DNA of 64,000 nucleotides, taken from contig NZ_CP104275.1 in the NCBI RefSeq assembly GCF_025244925.1, positions 930,001 through 994,000 of the forward strand, in the 5' to 3' direction. The first letter of the stretch is position 1. Every line of letters starts with the position of its first letter. Below are positions 49,414 through 59,146 of this stretch, one piece after another. The translations under genes and the position numbers were made by a program. The DNA comes from Arthrobacter zhaoxinii (GTDB lineage Bacteria > Actinomycetota > Actinomycetes > Actinomycetales > Micrococcaceae). The notes below the pieces were generated by a model, which was not told the origin of the DNA, searched no databases, and saw nothing but the letters and a program-made list of their open reading frames with translations.

Positions 49414-50925
49414 GTGACCACCAACGATGTCCGAACCAGTGGGGCCTCCACCGGCGCTTTGTCGGCAGTGATCGTCCTTGCAGCCGGCGCCGGCACCCGG
49501 ATGAAGTCCCGGACCCCGAAGATCCTGCATCCCGTGGGCGGCATCTCGATGCTCGGCCACGCCCTCGCCGCAGCCTCCGAGCTGCACCCCCGTTTCCTGG
49601 CCGTCGTCGTGCGCCACGAACGCGACCTTGTCGCCGCGCACGCCGCCGAGCAGGCACCGGCGGCCGTCATCGTGGACCAGGACTCGATTCCCGGTACCGG
49701 CCGCGCGGTCCAGGTGGCCCTTTCGGCGCTGGACGCCGCTGCCGGGCTCGAAGGCACCGTCGTGGTGACTTACGGCGACACTCCGCTGCTTGAAGCGCAG
49801 ACCCTGCGCAACCTGGTGGCCGTGCATGAAACGTCCGGCAACGCCGTGACCGTGCTGACCGCCCGGCTCGCAGACCCGACCGGCTACGGGCGGGTGCTGC
49901 GGGCAGAAGACGGCACCGTCACCGGAATCGTTGAGCACAAGGACGCCTCTGACGAGCAGCGGGCCGTTCGCGAGATCAACTCCGGGATTTATGCCTTCGA
50001 CGCCGCGGTGCTGCGCAGCGCGCTGGAATCGGTCACCACCGCTAACTCGCAGGGCGAAATGTACCTGACCGACGTCCTGGGCATCGCCCGCGCCGCCGGC
50101 GGACGCATCAGCGCCGTTGTCACCGATGACACCTGGCAGGTGGAGGGTGTCAATGACCGCGTCCAGCTTGCCGCGCTCAACGCAGAACACAACCGGCGCA
50201 ACCTGGATAAGTGGATGCGGGCCGGTGTCACCGTCGCGGATCCGGCGACAACCTGGATCGACTCGACGGTGACCCTGGCCGAAGACGTCACGATCCTCCC
50301 GGGCACGCAGCTGCACGGCTCCACCAGCATCGCCCGGGACGCCGTCGTCGGACCGGACACCACCCTGACCAACGTCACCGTGGGCGAGGGTGCGCACGTG
50401 GTGCGGACCCACGGGAGCGACGCCGTGCTGGGTGCCGGAACCAGCGTCGGACCGTTCGCCTACCTGCGCCCCGGAACCGTGCTGGGGGCCAGGGGCAAGA
50501 TCGGCACCTTCGTGGAAACCAAGAACGCCGACATCGGCGCCGGGTCAAAGGTTCCCCACCTTTCCTATGTGGGGGACGCCACCATCGGCGAGGAGTCCAA
50601 CATCGGTGCAGCGTCCGTTTTCGTGAACTACGACGGCGTCAACAAGCACCATACGACCATCGGATCGCATGTGCGCATGGGCAGCGACAACATGTACGTG
50701 GCGCCCGTCACGGTGGGCGACGGCGCGTACAGTGGAGCCGGAACGGTGGTCCGCAAGGATGTGCCCGCCGGTGCCCTCGCAATCAACGTCGCGCCTCAGC
50801 GCAACCTCGACGGGTGGGTGCTGGACAAGCGTCCCGGGACTGCCGCCGCGGAAGCTGCGGCAGCCGCGGCCACCAACACTTCTTCCTCAGTAACTGATTC
50901 CCCCACGCGAGAAAGCGATCATTAA
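49414..50925 (+). CDS. glmU: Bifunctional glucosamine-1-phosphate acetyltransferase / UDP-GlcNAc pyrophosphorylase
   Basis: 503 residues. The pyrophosphorylase domain (about 15-250) has LAAGAGTRMKSRTPKILHP and VVTYGDTPLL. The left-handed beta-helix acetyltransferase domain (about 270-480) has GTFVETKNADIG and HLSYVGDATIG, followed by a low-complexity Ala/Thr/Ser tail. The enzyme makes UDP-N-acetylglucosamine for peptidoglycan. GTG start, with GAGGAG about ten bases upstream. The stop TAA shares its last base with the prs ATG. Confidence 0.96.
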   Translation: MTTNDVRTSGASTGALSAVIVLAAGAGTRMKSRTPKILHPVGGISMLGHALAAASELHPRFLAVVVRHERDLVAAHAAEQAPAAVIVDQDSIPGTGRAVQVALSALDAAAGLEGTVVVTYGDTPLLEAQTLRNLVAVHETSGNAVTVLTARLADPTGYGRVLRAEDGTVTGIVEHKDASDEQRAVREINSGIYAFDAAVLRSALESVTTANSQGEMYLTDVLGIARAAGGRISAVVTDDTWQVEGVNDRVQLAALNAEHNRRNLDKWMRAGVTVADPATTWIDSTVTLAEDVTILPGTQLHGSTSIARDAVVGPDTTLTNVTVGEGAHVVRTHGSDAVLGAGTSVGPFAYLRPGTVLGARGKIGTFVETKNADIGAGSKVPHLSYVGDATIGEESNIGAASVFVNYDGVNKHHTTIGSHVRMGSDNMYVAPVTVGDGAYSGAGTVVRKDVPAGALAINVAPQRNLDGWVLDKRPGTAAAEAAAAAATNTSSSVTDSPTRESDH

Positions 50926-51908
50926 TGAGCAGCGAGATCACCGCACAAGGTGAAAAGAAGCTTGTCCTTGCCACTGGCCGGGCACACCCGGAGCTGGCCG
51001 AGGAGATCGCACGCTGTCTTGACACGGATCTGCTGCCGCTGGCGTCCTACGACTTCGCCAACGGCGAGATCTACGTCCGTCCCGGCGAGAGTGTCCGCGG
51101 CACCGATGCCTTCGTGATCCAGGCCCATCCGGCGCCGATGAACAACTGGCTGATGGAACAGCTGATTACCGTTGATGCGCTGAAGCGGGCCTCCGCCAAG
51201 CGGATCACCGTGGTGTCCCCGTTCTATCCGTACGCCCGGCAGGATAAGAAGGGCCGCGGCCGCGAACCGATTTCCGCCCGCCTGATCGCCGACCTGTACA
51301 AGACTGCCGGCGCGGACCGCATCATGAGCGTGGACCTGCACACCTCGCAGATCCAGGGCTTCTTTGACGGCCCCGTTGACCACCTGATGGCCATCCCGCT
51401 GCTGGCCGACTACATCCGCACCCGCGTCGACGTCTCCAACGTCACGGTGGTGTCCCCGGACACCGGCCGTGTCCGTGTCGCTGAGCAGTGGGCCGAGCGC
51501 CTGGGCGGTTCGCCGCTGGCCTTCGTGCACAAGAGCCGCGACCTGACCGTCCCGAACCAGGCAGTGTCCAAGCAGGTCGTGGGCCAGGTGGAAGGCCGCA
51601 CCTGCGTGCTGATCGACGACATGATCGACACCGGCGGCACCATTGCCGGCGCCGTCCGGGTGCTCAAGGAAGCCGGAGCCAAGGACGTCATCATCGCCGC
51701 CACCCACGCCGTGTTCTCGGACCCGGCCGCCCGGACCCTTGCCGAATCCGGTGCCCGCGAAGTCGTGGTGACGAACACGCTGCCGATCCCGGCCGCCAAG
51801 CGCTTTGACCAGCTGACCGTGCTTTCGATTGCCCCGCTGATTGCGCGGGCCATCAAGGAGGTCTTCGAAGACGGATCAGTCACGAGCCTCTTCGACGGCA
51901 AGGCCTAG
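50925..51908 (+). CDS. prs: Ribose-phosphate pyrophosphokinase
   Basis: 327 residues. PYARQDKKGRGREPISA, VDLHTSQIQGFF and the PRPP-binding VLIDDMIDTGGTI are the class I PRPP synthase motifs. It makes PRPP for purine, pyrimidine, His and Trp synthesis. TAATG overlap with glmU indicates translational coupling. A GC-rich hairpin follows the stop. Confidence 0.97.
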   Translation: MSSEITAQGEKKLVLATGRAHPELAEEIARCLDTDLLPLASYDFANGEIYVRPGESVRGTDAFVIQAHPAPMNNWLMEQLITVDALKRASAKRITVVSPFYPYARQDKKGRGREPISARLIADLYKTAGADRIMSVDLHTSQIQGFFDGPVDHLMAIPLLADYIRTRVDVSNVTVVSPDTGRVRVAEQWAERLGGSPLAFVHKSRDLTVPNQAVSKQVVGQVEGRTCVLIDDMIDTGGTIAGAVRVLKEAGAKDVIIAATHAVFSDPAARTLAESGAREVVVTNTLPIPAAKRFDQLTVLSIAPLIARAIKEVFEDGSVTSLFDGKA

Positions 51909-51934
51909 CACTTACAGCACCGTCTGAACCCAAC

Positions 51935-51977
51935 CGCCCGCCCGGACCGCACCTCAAGTGCCGTTCGGGCGGGCGGA
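51935..51977 (+). terminator. prs terminator-like hairpin
   Basis: Outer 13-base arms (51935-51947 and 51965-51977) with one G-U pair in the plus-strand RNA, plus an inner GCAC/GTGC stem. No U tract. Confidence 0.65.
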
Positions 51978-51988
51978 CTTGTGCTGGT

Positions 51989-51994
51989 AGCATG
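51989..51994 (+). promoter_or_regulatory. Candidate -10 element, rplY
   Basis: TAGCAT just after the prs hairpin; would give a leader of about 165 nt. Confidence 0.3.
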
Positions 51995-52164
51995 GAGACC
52001 GATGCCTAGGCGAGGGAGCGGCCCGGAGAATTCCGGACGAACTCCGTTATCGACGGTGGCTGGCAACTTCTGATCGTACAAGGGACCGTTATCCGGTCCG
52101 TACGGTGCACTGTTCCGAAACCGGCGCCTGAGGCAACCACGGAACACCACTTACAGGAGTAGCA

Positions 52165-52773
52165 ATGTCTGAGCAGAAGCTCGCAGCAACCGCCCGCACC
52201 GAGTTCGGCAAGGGTGCAGCCCGCAAGGCCCGCGTCGCCGGCCAGATCCCGGCCGTCATCTACGGTCACGGCGCCGATGTTATGCACATCCTGCTGCCGG
52301 CCAAGGCCACCACGCTGGCCGTCCGCACCTCCAACGCCCTGCTGGAAATCGACGTTGACGGCGAGTCCCACCTGGCCCTGGCCCGCGACATCCAGCGCGA
52401 TCCGATCAAGCAGATCATCGAGCACATCGACCTCCTGACCGTCCGCAAGGGCGAAAAGGTCGAGGTTGAGGTCAACGTCCATGTTGAAGGCGAACTGGCT
52501 GCAGGCGACTCCGTCTACAACCAGGAAGCCAACACGGTCCTGGTTGCCGCAGACGCCACCGACCTGCCGGAAACCATCGTGGTCAGCATCGAAGGCCGCA
52601 AGGCCGGCGAGCACATCTACGCCTCCGACCTCGTCCTGCCTGCCGGCGTCGAGCTCCTGCTGGATCCCGAGACCATGATCATCAACATCTCCGAGCCCAC
52701 CGTCCAGGACCTGGGCGCTCCGTCCGATGAGCAGGTTGCTGTTGCAGCTGCTGAAGTCGGCGCCGAAGCGTAA
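52165..52773 (+). CDS. rplY: 50S ribosomal protein L25/CTC
   Basis: 202 residues, the long form: an N-terminal L25 domain that binds 5S rRNA (about 1-95, with VPAVIYGHG-like loop AVIYGHGADVMH) and a C-terminal TL5/CTC domain (about 100-190). AGGAG lies six bases before ATG. The 256-bp gap upstream holds the prs hairpin and small stem-loops. pth follows 66 bp downstream on the same strand. Confidence 0.95.
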   Translation: MSEQKLAATARTEFGKGAARKARVAGQIPAVIYGHGADVMHILLPAKATTLAVRTSNALLEIDVDGESHLALARDIQRDPIKQIIEHIDLLTVRKGEKVEVEVNVHVEGELAAGDSVYNQEANTVLVAADATDLPETIVVSIEGRKAGEHIYASDLVLPAGVELLLDPETMIINISEPTVQDLGAPSDEQVAVAAAEVGAEA

Positions 52774-52839
52774 CCCACTTCCGGGGTCTGCTCCCGGTAA
52801 CGGAGCCGTCCGGTTCTTAGTGAAGGAGCAGTACCCGTA

Positions 52840-53427
52840 GTGAACAGCAACACCTGGCTTGTAGCCGGGCTCGGAAACCCCGGGCCCGGCTACAGCCGTA
52901 ACCGGCACAATATCGGCCAGATGGTCCTCGACGAGCTGGCCTCCCGGATGGGCGGAAAGTTCAAGACCCACCGGTCGCATGCATCCATTGTCGAAGGACG
53001 CCTCGGTATCGGCGGTCCCCGCGTAGTGCTGGCCAAGCCGCTGACCTATATGAACCTCTCCGGCGGGCCCGTCTCGTCCCTTTCCCGCTTTTTCGATATC
53101 GACCCGGAGCAGGTCGTGGCGGTTCACGACGAAATCGACATCCCTTTCAACACCGTTAAGCTCAAGCGCGGCGGCGGAGAAGGCGGGCACAACGGCCTCC
53201 GGGATATCAGCAAGGCCCTGGGCACCAAGGATTACCTGCGTGTTCGGGTCGGCGTGGGCCGCCCCCCGGGCCGGATGGACACGGCTGACTACGTCCTCAA
53301 GGACTTTTCCGGCACCGAGGCCAAGGAGCTGCCGTTCCTCGTGGGTGACGCTGCCGACGCCGTAGAGCTGCTCCTGGCAGAGGGGCTTACGGCCGCCCAG
53401 CAGAAGTTCCACGGCACCGGCGCCTGA
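52840..53427 (+). CDS. pth: Peptidyl-tRNA hydrolase
   Basis: 195 residues. GLGNPGPGYSRNRHNIGQ carries the catalytic His; KPLTYMNLSG and VAVHDEIDIPF (catalytic Asp) and GGGEGGHNGLRDI complete the family motifs. It releases peptides from prematurely dissociated peptidyl-tRNA. GTG start with AAGGAG about twelve bases upstream. It is the last housekeeping gene before the regulator array. Confidence 0.96.
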   Translation: MNSNTWLVAGLGNPGPGYSRNRHNIGQMVLDELASRMGGKFKTHRSHASIVEGRLGIGGPRVVLAKPLTYMNLSGGPVSSLSRFFDIDPEQVVAVHDEIDIPFNTVKLKRGGGEGGHNGLRDISKALGTKDYLRVRVGVGRPPGRMDTADYVLKDFSGTEAKELPFLVGDAADAVELLLAEGLTAAQQKFHGTGA

Positions 53428-53779
53428 CCGTAGGGACTAGGTACCACCGGTTCGGAATGGGGTAGTTTTCCAGCGTCGGGAATAGCCGGGAGCCATTGTT
53501 TCGGTTCCGCTGCCCGGCCTAAAATGGAACCAGCCTTCAGGGCTCCCAAAGCGGGGCCGACGTCGGGAGGCCTCCGAGACTGGGCCACCCCCATCCCGGC
53601 GTCGGTCCCTTATTTCCCGCAGTACCGTCTACGGCCCGCCCGTCTGGGTGCAAATACATGTATTTGTATCTAGACGGGCGGTGCTGTTGCACCGTATGCT
53701 CCAACCCACTGAGCAGTTGCGAGCCGTGGTGTCCAAATCCGGACCCCATGCGGGCGTTGTGGGGGGCGTGGGCTGGCCG
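53428..53779 (+). other. 352-bp intergenic region between pth and the first LuxR-type gene
   Basis: No coding evidence was found. A 46-nt hairpin occupies 53636-53681. Upstream of it lie GC-rich direct words (GCGTCGGGA near 53472, CGTCGG near 53560) without a clear promoter. GTG 53648 and ATG 53696 are in frame with the downstream gene but were not used as starts. Confidence 0.6.
53636..53681 (+). terminator. 46-nt fully paired hairpin with CAAATACATGTATTTG core
   Basis: Ten-base arms CCGCCCGTCT (53636-53645) and 53672-53681 enclose a 16-bp perfect palindrome at 53651-53666, all on one dyad. The five positions between pair too if three G-U pairs are allowed, and they are G-U only in plus-strand RNA. 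It may end pth transcription or be part of the regulator leader. Confidence 0.6.
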
Positions 53780-56395
53780 ATGGACAATGAGTCACCTGTA
53801 GCCGAGCTGATCGGGCGTGCCGAACTGCTCGACGACCTTTGCACTGCGCTGGCAGCCGGCGGTGCCGGAGCTGTCATCCTGGGCCGGCCAGGCGTCGGAA
53901 AGACCGCAGTGCTCCGCGCCGCAGCGGATCGGCTGCAGGCCGACTTCCACATCATTCCGATCCGCGGCAGCGCCATCTCCGCGCGGACCCCGTACGGGGC
54001 ACTGGCCTTGCTGCTAAGCGGCCTGCCCGAAGGCGCGGAGCAGGATCCGCTGCAGCTGCTCCGGGAACTGAACCGCTGCCTCACCGCCCGGGCCGGGCAG
54101 GGCCGGATATTGGTCACGGTGGACAATGCGGACCGGCTGGACCGGTTCTCCATCATGGTGCTGTCCCAGCTGCTGCGGCGGGGGACCATTGCCGTGCTGG
54201 CGGCCGCCTCGATCCAATGGGAAGCCAACCCTGAACTCGTAGGCCTGTGGAGCGAAGGACTCCTGGAACGAGTCGACCTCGAACTGCTGACCGAGCGGCA
54301 GACCCGCCAACTGATGCAGCAGATACTGGGCGGGCCGGTGTCATCCCTTGCCTCCGGAACCATGTGGCGGGAAACCGAGGGCAGTCCGCTGCTGGTCCGG
54401 CTCATGACCGCCGCACAGGTCCGCTGCGGAACCCTGGCACGCAGGGAAGCCATCTGGGTCTGTACCGGCGCCTTCGTCCGCACCGGGGAAGTCAGCGAAG
54501 TGCTTAACAAGGTGCTGGACCGGCTGGGTGCAGCTGAACGGCGTCTGGTGGAAGTCCTGGCGCTGTGCCGAAGTCTTCCCTTGTCCACCGTCCTGGAAAT
54601 GCTGCCGGCGCCGGGGGCTGATGCCCTCGAAGAACAGCAGATCATCGCCGTGGCAGGGACGCCGGCGGCAGTCCGGCTCGGAGCGTGGATTCCCGGAACG
54701 GTCATAGCGGAAAGCATGGCGCCCGGCCGGAGGCGGAAACTTTGGGAAGACATCTCGGTGCTGATTGCCTCCGAAGAGCTCGACGGCGACGAACTGACGT
54801 CCTTCGCGGACTGGACACTGTCCTGCGGGGAAAACCTCTGTCCGGCAGACATCCTTCGTGCAGCACGCGCCGCGAACAGGCGAGCGGATCCCGCCGCGGC
54901 GCTCCGGTTCGTCCGGACCGTGCCCGCGGCGGTGCGCAGCCAGGATCTGGTCCTGGAAGAGGTCCGCGCCCTGCACGGCATGGGGCATCTGCAGGAAGCC
55001 CTCCGCGTCTTCCGGGACGCGGAGCCCCGGCTGGTCCCGCAGGAGCGTTCCAGCTATGTGCCGTTGGTGCTGCTTCACAGCCGGACACAGGCACGCCTGC
55101 CCGGTGCCGGAGACCCGCGTCAGACGTTGGCCGCCGTCGAGGCATCATGCCCGGCGGAAGGAGAGCACCCCGAACTTGCTGCGGCCCTGGTCCTGGCACA
55201 GGGCGCATTGGCTGCGGACGGGGGCCGCCTCGGGGAAGCACCGGAGGTTCCGGACCGCCTCGCACGGCTCGCCGCGGACGGCTCGCTGACTCCGGCCACC
55301 CGGACGGAGGCGGCCGCGCTGTCCGCCCTTGTGCTTGCCCTGACAGGACGGAACAGCGAGGCACTGCAGGTCCTGGAGCAGCTGGGGCCGCCGGAGAACT
55401 ATGCCGTCAGTCCCGGGAACGCGGGGGAGGTCTGCACCCGCATTTTCGATGCGTACGTTGTATCAGGTGAGTTGGGCCAGGCTGCTGATTTCGTTCGGTC
55501 CTTCAATGAGAGCGGAATCCGGCCCTCCTACCAGGGCAGCGCCGGGGAGCTGGCCGTGGCCGTACTCGCATCATGGCAGGGACAGGACGGTGCAGCGAGG
55601 CATGCGCTCACCGGCGGTATCGGGCAGCTCCATGTCCACGATCCGCAGGACATGCTGCCCCTGGCACAGGCCCTGGCGGCTTACGTCCACCGGGATCAGC
55701 GCCTTGAAGGTCCCGAAGTGCCGGGCAGGAAACAGGCCCCCGCCCAGCACCCCGGCTACGTTCGGGATTTCCTGAACCGCTATTTTTCCCTCCTGGCCGG
55801 TAACGCCGTAAACGACGACGTCTGTGCCCGCCTGCGCGGCGAAGCTGCGTCTGCCAAGGCGAAAGGGTATGCGGCGCCGGCACTGTTGTTTCTTTCAGCA
55901 GCAGTGCGGGCAGGTGACAGGCAGGCAGCTGCCGACATCCTCGCGACGGCACACGAGGTGAGCGGAAGGTTCAGTGAGCTGTTGGCGGATTTTGCTGCCG
56001 GGCTCCTCCGCAATGATCCGGCCCTGCTGGTCAGCGCGGCTAAGGGTTTCAGCGACCGCTCGCAGTACCTGCTCTCCCGGGATGCTGCCCGGGCGGCGGA
56101 GGAGAGGTTGGCAAACGCCGGCACCGCGGAGCGGAAAAAACTGGCCAGAACGGCACGGGCCCTGATTAACGCCAGCCTGAGGCGTATGCACCAAGTCGGG
56201 GGCCGCGCAGAAACTCTGGCGGAATTGAGCCAATTCGAGGCAGATCTTGCGCATCGTGCGGTTACGATAGCCACCACCACGCAGATCGCCGGAGAGCTCA
56301 ACCTGTCTCCGCGGACCATCGAGTGGCACCTGGGAAAGATCTTCGCAAAGCTCCACGTCTCCGGCCGTTCCGAGTTGGCGGAGATTCTGGTCTAG
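53780..56395 (+). CDS. Large ATP-binding LuxR-type regulator, array member 1
   Basis: 871 residues. GRAELLDDL then Walker A GRPGVGKTAV near residue 35, Walker B VTVDNADRLD near 118, a winged segment with REAIWVCTGAF, a long helical repeat region, and a C-terminal LuxR HTH (about 825-868: IAGELNLSPRTIEWHLGKIF). The HTH is preceded by LSQFEADL instead of the usual LTxRE. This is the STAND/LAL layout of signal-gated transcription activators; ligand and targets unknown. ATG 53780 gives the same distance to the P-loop as member 2; upstream starts run into the hairpin. Member 2 follows after 19 bp. Confidence 0.82.
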   Translation: MDNESPVAELIGRAELLDDLCTALAAGGAGAVILGRPGVGKTAVLRAAADRLQADFHIIPIRGSAISARTPYGALALLLSGLPEGAEQDPLQLLRELNRCLTARAGQGRILVTVDNADRLDRFSIMVLSQLLRRGTIAVLAAASIQWEANPELVGLWSEGLLERVDLELLTERQTRQLMQQILGGPVSSLASGTMWRETEGSPLLVRLMTAAQVRCGTLARREAIWVCTGAFVRTGEVSEVLNKVLDRLGAAERRLVEVLALCRSLPLSTVLEMLPAPGADALEEQQIIAVAGTPAAVRLGAWIPGTVIAESMAPGRRRKLWEDISVLIASEELDGDELTSFADWTLSCGENLCPADILRAARAANRRADPAAALRFVRTVPAAVRSQDLVLEEVRALHGMGHLQEALRVFRDAEPRLVPQERSSYVPLVLLHSRTQARLPGAGDPRQTLAAVEASCPAEGEHPELAAALVLAQGALAADGGRLGEAPEVPDRLARLAADGSLTPATRTEAAALSALVLALTGRNSEALQVLEQLGPPENYAVSPGNAGEVCTRIFDAYVVSGELGQAADFVRSFNESGIRPSYQGSAGELAVAVLASWQGQDGAARHALTGGIGQLHVHDPQDMLPLAQALAAYVHRDQRLEGPEVPGRKQAPAQHPGYVRDFLNRYFSLLAGNAVNDDVCARLRGEAASAKAKGYAAPALLFLSAAVRAGDRQAAADILATAHEVSGRFSELLADFAAGLLRNDPALLVSAAKGFSDRSQYLLSRDAARAAEERLANAGTAERKKLARTARALINASLRRMHQVGGRAETLAELSQFEADLAHRAVTIATTTQIAGELNLSPRTIEWHLGKIFAKLHVSGRSELAEILV

Positions 56396-56414
56396 GAACC
56401 GACGGGGGAAGAGG

Positions 56415-59120
56415 ATGCACGGGTTCAACCCGCGGCCGCTGATGGGCCGGGATGCTGTCCTTTCCTCCGTGCTCGAGAGCCTGCGCCGGCCCGCCGGACA
56501 CGGTGCCGTCGTCGCCGGCGAAGCAGGTCTCGGGAAGACCGCCCTGGCGGCGGCTGCCGCACAGGAGCTGCAGGATTCGATGCCCGTCCACTGGGTCTAT
56601 TCCAGCCCGGCCCTGAAGACCGTGCCGTACGGGGCGCTGGCTGCCCTCCTGCCGGACCTCGCGCCGGGGCAGACCGGGTCACCGCTGGCGGTCATGCGTG
56701 CCCTGATATCCCGGTTGTCGGACCCGGCGGGCGGCGGACTGCCCGCCGTACAGCAGCACCCCGAACCCCTGGTCATCGTCGACGATGCACACGACATCGA
56801 CGGGCCCAGCCTCGACCTGCTCGCCCAGCTGCTGGACGCCGGACACATCCGGATCCTTGTGCTGACCCGGTCCTTTCCGGACATATCCGGGGTCCTTCCG
56901 CATACGTGGGACGGGCAGCTGACCCGCCACCTCCTGCTGCCGCTGGACGAGCGGGAAGTGCTGCGGCTGTGCCAGCAGGAGCTCCAGGGCCAAATCAGCA
57001 CGACCGCAGCCGTTGAGCTGGCCCGCCTTGCCGGCGGAAACCCGATGTACCTGCTGGCGCTGCTTGACGAAGCGGTGCGCCGCGGCTTCCTGGTCCAGCG
57101 GCATGGCATCTGGGTCGTGACCAACAGCGAGGTCCCGGTGGGCGGACGCGTGGGTGACCTCGTTAAGACACAGATACGCGGCCTGGACCTGCCGGACCGC
57201 ACCGCTTTGGAAATCATCTGCCTTGCCGAACCGCTGCCGCTGCCGGCTGCCTTCCGGCTGGGCCTGCATGACTCGGTGGACCGCCTCACGGATGCGCTGC
57301 TGGTGAAGATGAAGATATCAGGGGATGTCCACCGGGTCCTGCGTCCGATGCACCCGATCTATGGAGAAGTCGTCCGCGGCATGGTTCCGGCGGCACGGAG
57401 CGCCCGTCTCCTTGATCAGCTGCGGCACGTCATGGAAGGGGCGGAGGCGGGGGAGGAGGGACTGCTCCGCCGCATCTCGTGGGCAGTGGCCCTGGGGGCG
57501 GAGGTCCCGGAGCATGAGCTGCTGTCTGCGGCGGAAACCGCGAACAACCGCTCCGATCCCCGGCTGGCCCTCCGGCTGGCAGCTGCCGTGGGAAACGGAG
57601 AACTTCGGATACCGGCACAAATCCAGGAGGCGCGCGCACTGCTGCTGCTCGGGGAACTCGGCCCGTCAGCTGCAGCGTTGGAAGGAACACTCGAGCAGGC
57701 ACCCGATCTGCACGCCGTGAAGCAGGCGATGACGGTGCACGTCCAGCTCGCCCTGACGGCCGCTGAGGGCACCGGCTGGGAAGTTCCGCTGGCCCGCGAA
57801 TGGACCCGGGCAACGGACCGGCTGTCCGGCCACGAACCTCCCCAGGCGGTGGAGCGGGCCCGCTGCGGCGCTCAGATGCTCGGCATCCTGCACCGGGTCA
57901 GGGAGGGCGACTATGTCTGGGCAGAACTGGAACTGGCCCGGGTGCTTCGTTCCGCAAGGACGAACATGGACCATGAGGCGGTCCTCTTTGCCGAGGCACT
58001 GACGGCCGAGGTTCTGGTGGCAACGGGACGGGCGCAGACCGCACTCGAACACAGTACGGCTGCCATGAGGATGCTGCAGGAAGGCACCGGGGAATTGCAG
58101 CTTATGGGTTCGTTCGTCCTGCACCGGCACCTTGCCGTGCTGCTATGGCTCGGCGAATGGGAACAGCTTAAGCACTCCGTCGGTTCTGCGGATTCACCTG
58201 TTCAACGGGCCCTCCTGCATTCCGGCGGCGTGGTGGACTTTGCGCTGGGTTTGAGCCGCCTGCGGTCCAGTGCCCTCGAAGACGCCCTCAAGGACTTTTC
58301 CGCTGCGGCGGAAGCTGCGGCAATCGCTGATCCCGAGGGAATCCTTCCCCTGTCGCTGGCTTTGGGTTCCTTTGCCGCCGGCAGTCTCGGCCAGCGGGAC
58401 CTCGCCGGGCGGCTGCTGGAGGAGGCAGGACGGGTATCCCCGCGGGGGCCGGAGCCGAGCCGGGTCCTGGCCGACGGGATCCTGGCGGGCGGGTGTTTTG
58501 CACGGGATTCCGACGACGCCTCTCTGCAGAAACTGCGGGACTTGGCTGCGCAGGCGCAGGAACGGTCCTTCACTTCGGTGGAATTCACCCTTCGGCACCT
58601 TTCCATGCGGCTGGGCTGCTTCGACGACGCCGGACGCCTGCTGAAGGTCACGGAAGGATTCGAAGGACCGCAGGCAGGTGTACTTAACCGGGTGGCCCGC
58701 GCCGTCGTCGACCAGGACAGCGCGGCGCTTCTCGCCCTGGCCGCCGACCCCGATCCGGAACTGGACCTGCTCCTGGCCAGGCAGTGCCTGGCCGAGGCGC
58801 AGCGCGTGGCCCGCAGGAGTAATGACAAGGCCACACTGAACCGGATCCAGCGCCTGGCGGGCCGGCATGGAAGCCGCAGCCGAGGCTCCCTTCCCGGGCT
58901 GACCCGCCGGGAACTCGATGTTGCCGCACTGGTCGCGGCCGGACGTCGCAACGCCGACATCGCCGGCACGCTGAACCTCTCCGTCCGTACCGTCGAAGGA
59001 CACATTTACCGGACGTACGAAAAACTCGGCATCAGCCGCAGGGAAGAACTCAAGGCAATGTTTCCTCTGCTGAACCAGCCATCCGCAGGAGCGCGGAACC
59101 GGCCTATGGCCGCCGAGTAG
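56415..59120 (+). CDS. Large ATP-binding LuxR-type regulator, array member 2
   Basis: 901 residues. LMGRDAVLSSVLESL, Walker A GEAGLGKTAL near residue 35, Walker B LVIVDDAHDID near 117, then QRHGIWVVTNSEVPVGG, helical repeats, and a canonical LuxR HTH (LTRRELDVAALVAAGRRNAD near 829, then LNLSVRTVEGHIYRTYEKLG). It starts 19 bp after member 1 with GGGGGAAGAGG directly upstream, so the two are probably one operon. The canonical HTH separates it from members 1 and 3. Confidence 0.85.
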   Translation: MHGFNPRPLMGRDAVLSSVLESLRRPAGHGAVVAGEAGLGKTALAAAAAQELQDSMPVHWVYSSPALKTVPYGALAALLPDLAPGQTGSPLAVMRALISRLSDPAGGGLPAVQQHPEPLVIVDDAHDIDGPSLDLLAQLLDAGHIRILVLTRSFPDISGVLPHTWDGQLTRHLLLPLDEREVLRLCQQELQGQISTTAAVELARLAGGNPMYLLALLDEAVRRGFLVQRHGIWVVTNSEVPVGGRVGDLVKTQIRGLDLPDRTALEIICLAEPLPLPAAFRLGLHDSVDRLTDALLVKMKISGDVHRVLRPMHPIYGEVVRGMVPAARSARLLDQLRHVMEGAEAGEEGLLRRISWAVALGAEVPEHELLSAAETANNRSDPRLALRLAAAVGNGELRIPAQIQEARALLLLGELGPSAAALEGTLEQAPDLHAVKQAMTVHVQLALTAAEGTGWEVPLAREWTRATDRLSGHEPPQAVERARCGAQMLGILHRVREGDYVWAELELARVLRSARTNMDHEAVLFAEALTAEVLVATGRAQTALEHSTAAMRMLQEGTGELQLMGSFVLHRHLAVLLWLGEWEQLKHSVGSADSPVQRALLHSGGVVDFALGLSRLRSSALEDALKDFSAAAEAAAIADPEGILPLSLALGSFAAGSLGQRDLAGRLLEEAGRVSPRGPEPSRVLADGILAGGCFARDSDDASLQKLRDLAAQAQERSFTSVEFTLRHLSMRLGCFDDAGRLLKVTEGFEGPQAGVLNRVARAVVDQDSAALLALAADPDPELDLLLARQCLAEAQRVARRSNDKATLNRIQRLAGRHGSRSRGSLPGLTRRELDVAALVAAGRRNADIAGTLNLSVRTVEGHIYRTYEKLGISRREELKAMFPLLNQPSAGARNRPMAAE

Positions 59121-59146
59121 TTTTCGCTGGAAACACCAGTAGGTTT

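Noticed and set aside
49179..49793. Open frame spanning tRNA-Gln and the start of glmU
   Set aside because: It reads through a structurally complete tRNA and the wrong frame of glmU, with Arg-rich non-protein-like composition.
52030..52045. CCGGAGAATTCCGG as a regulator palindrome
   Set aside because: Short, GC-flanked and lacking a promoter at the right distance; treated only as a possible leader stem.
53648..53779. Longer form of array member 1 starting at GTG 53648 or ATG 53696
   Set aside because: The first start lies inside the 46-nt hairpin, and both give a P-loop position unlike member 2; no ribosome site supports them.
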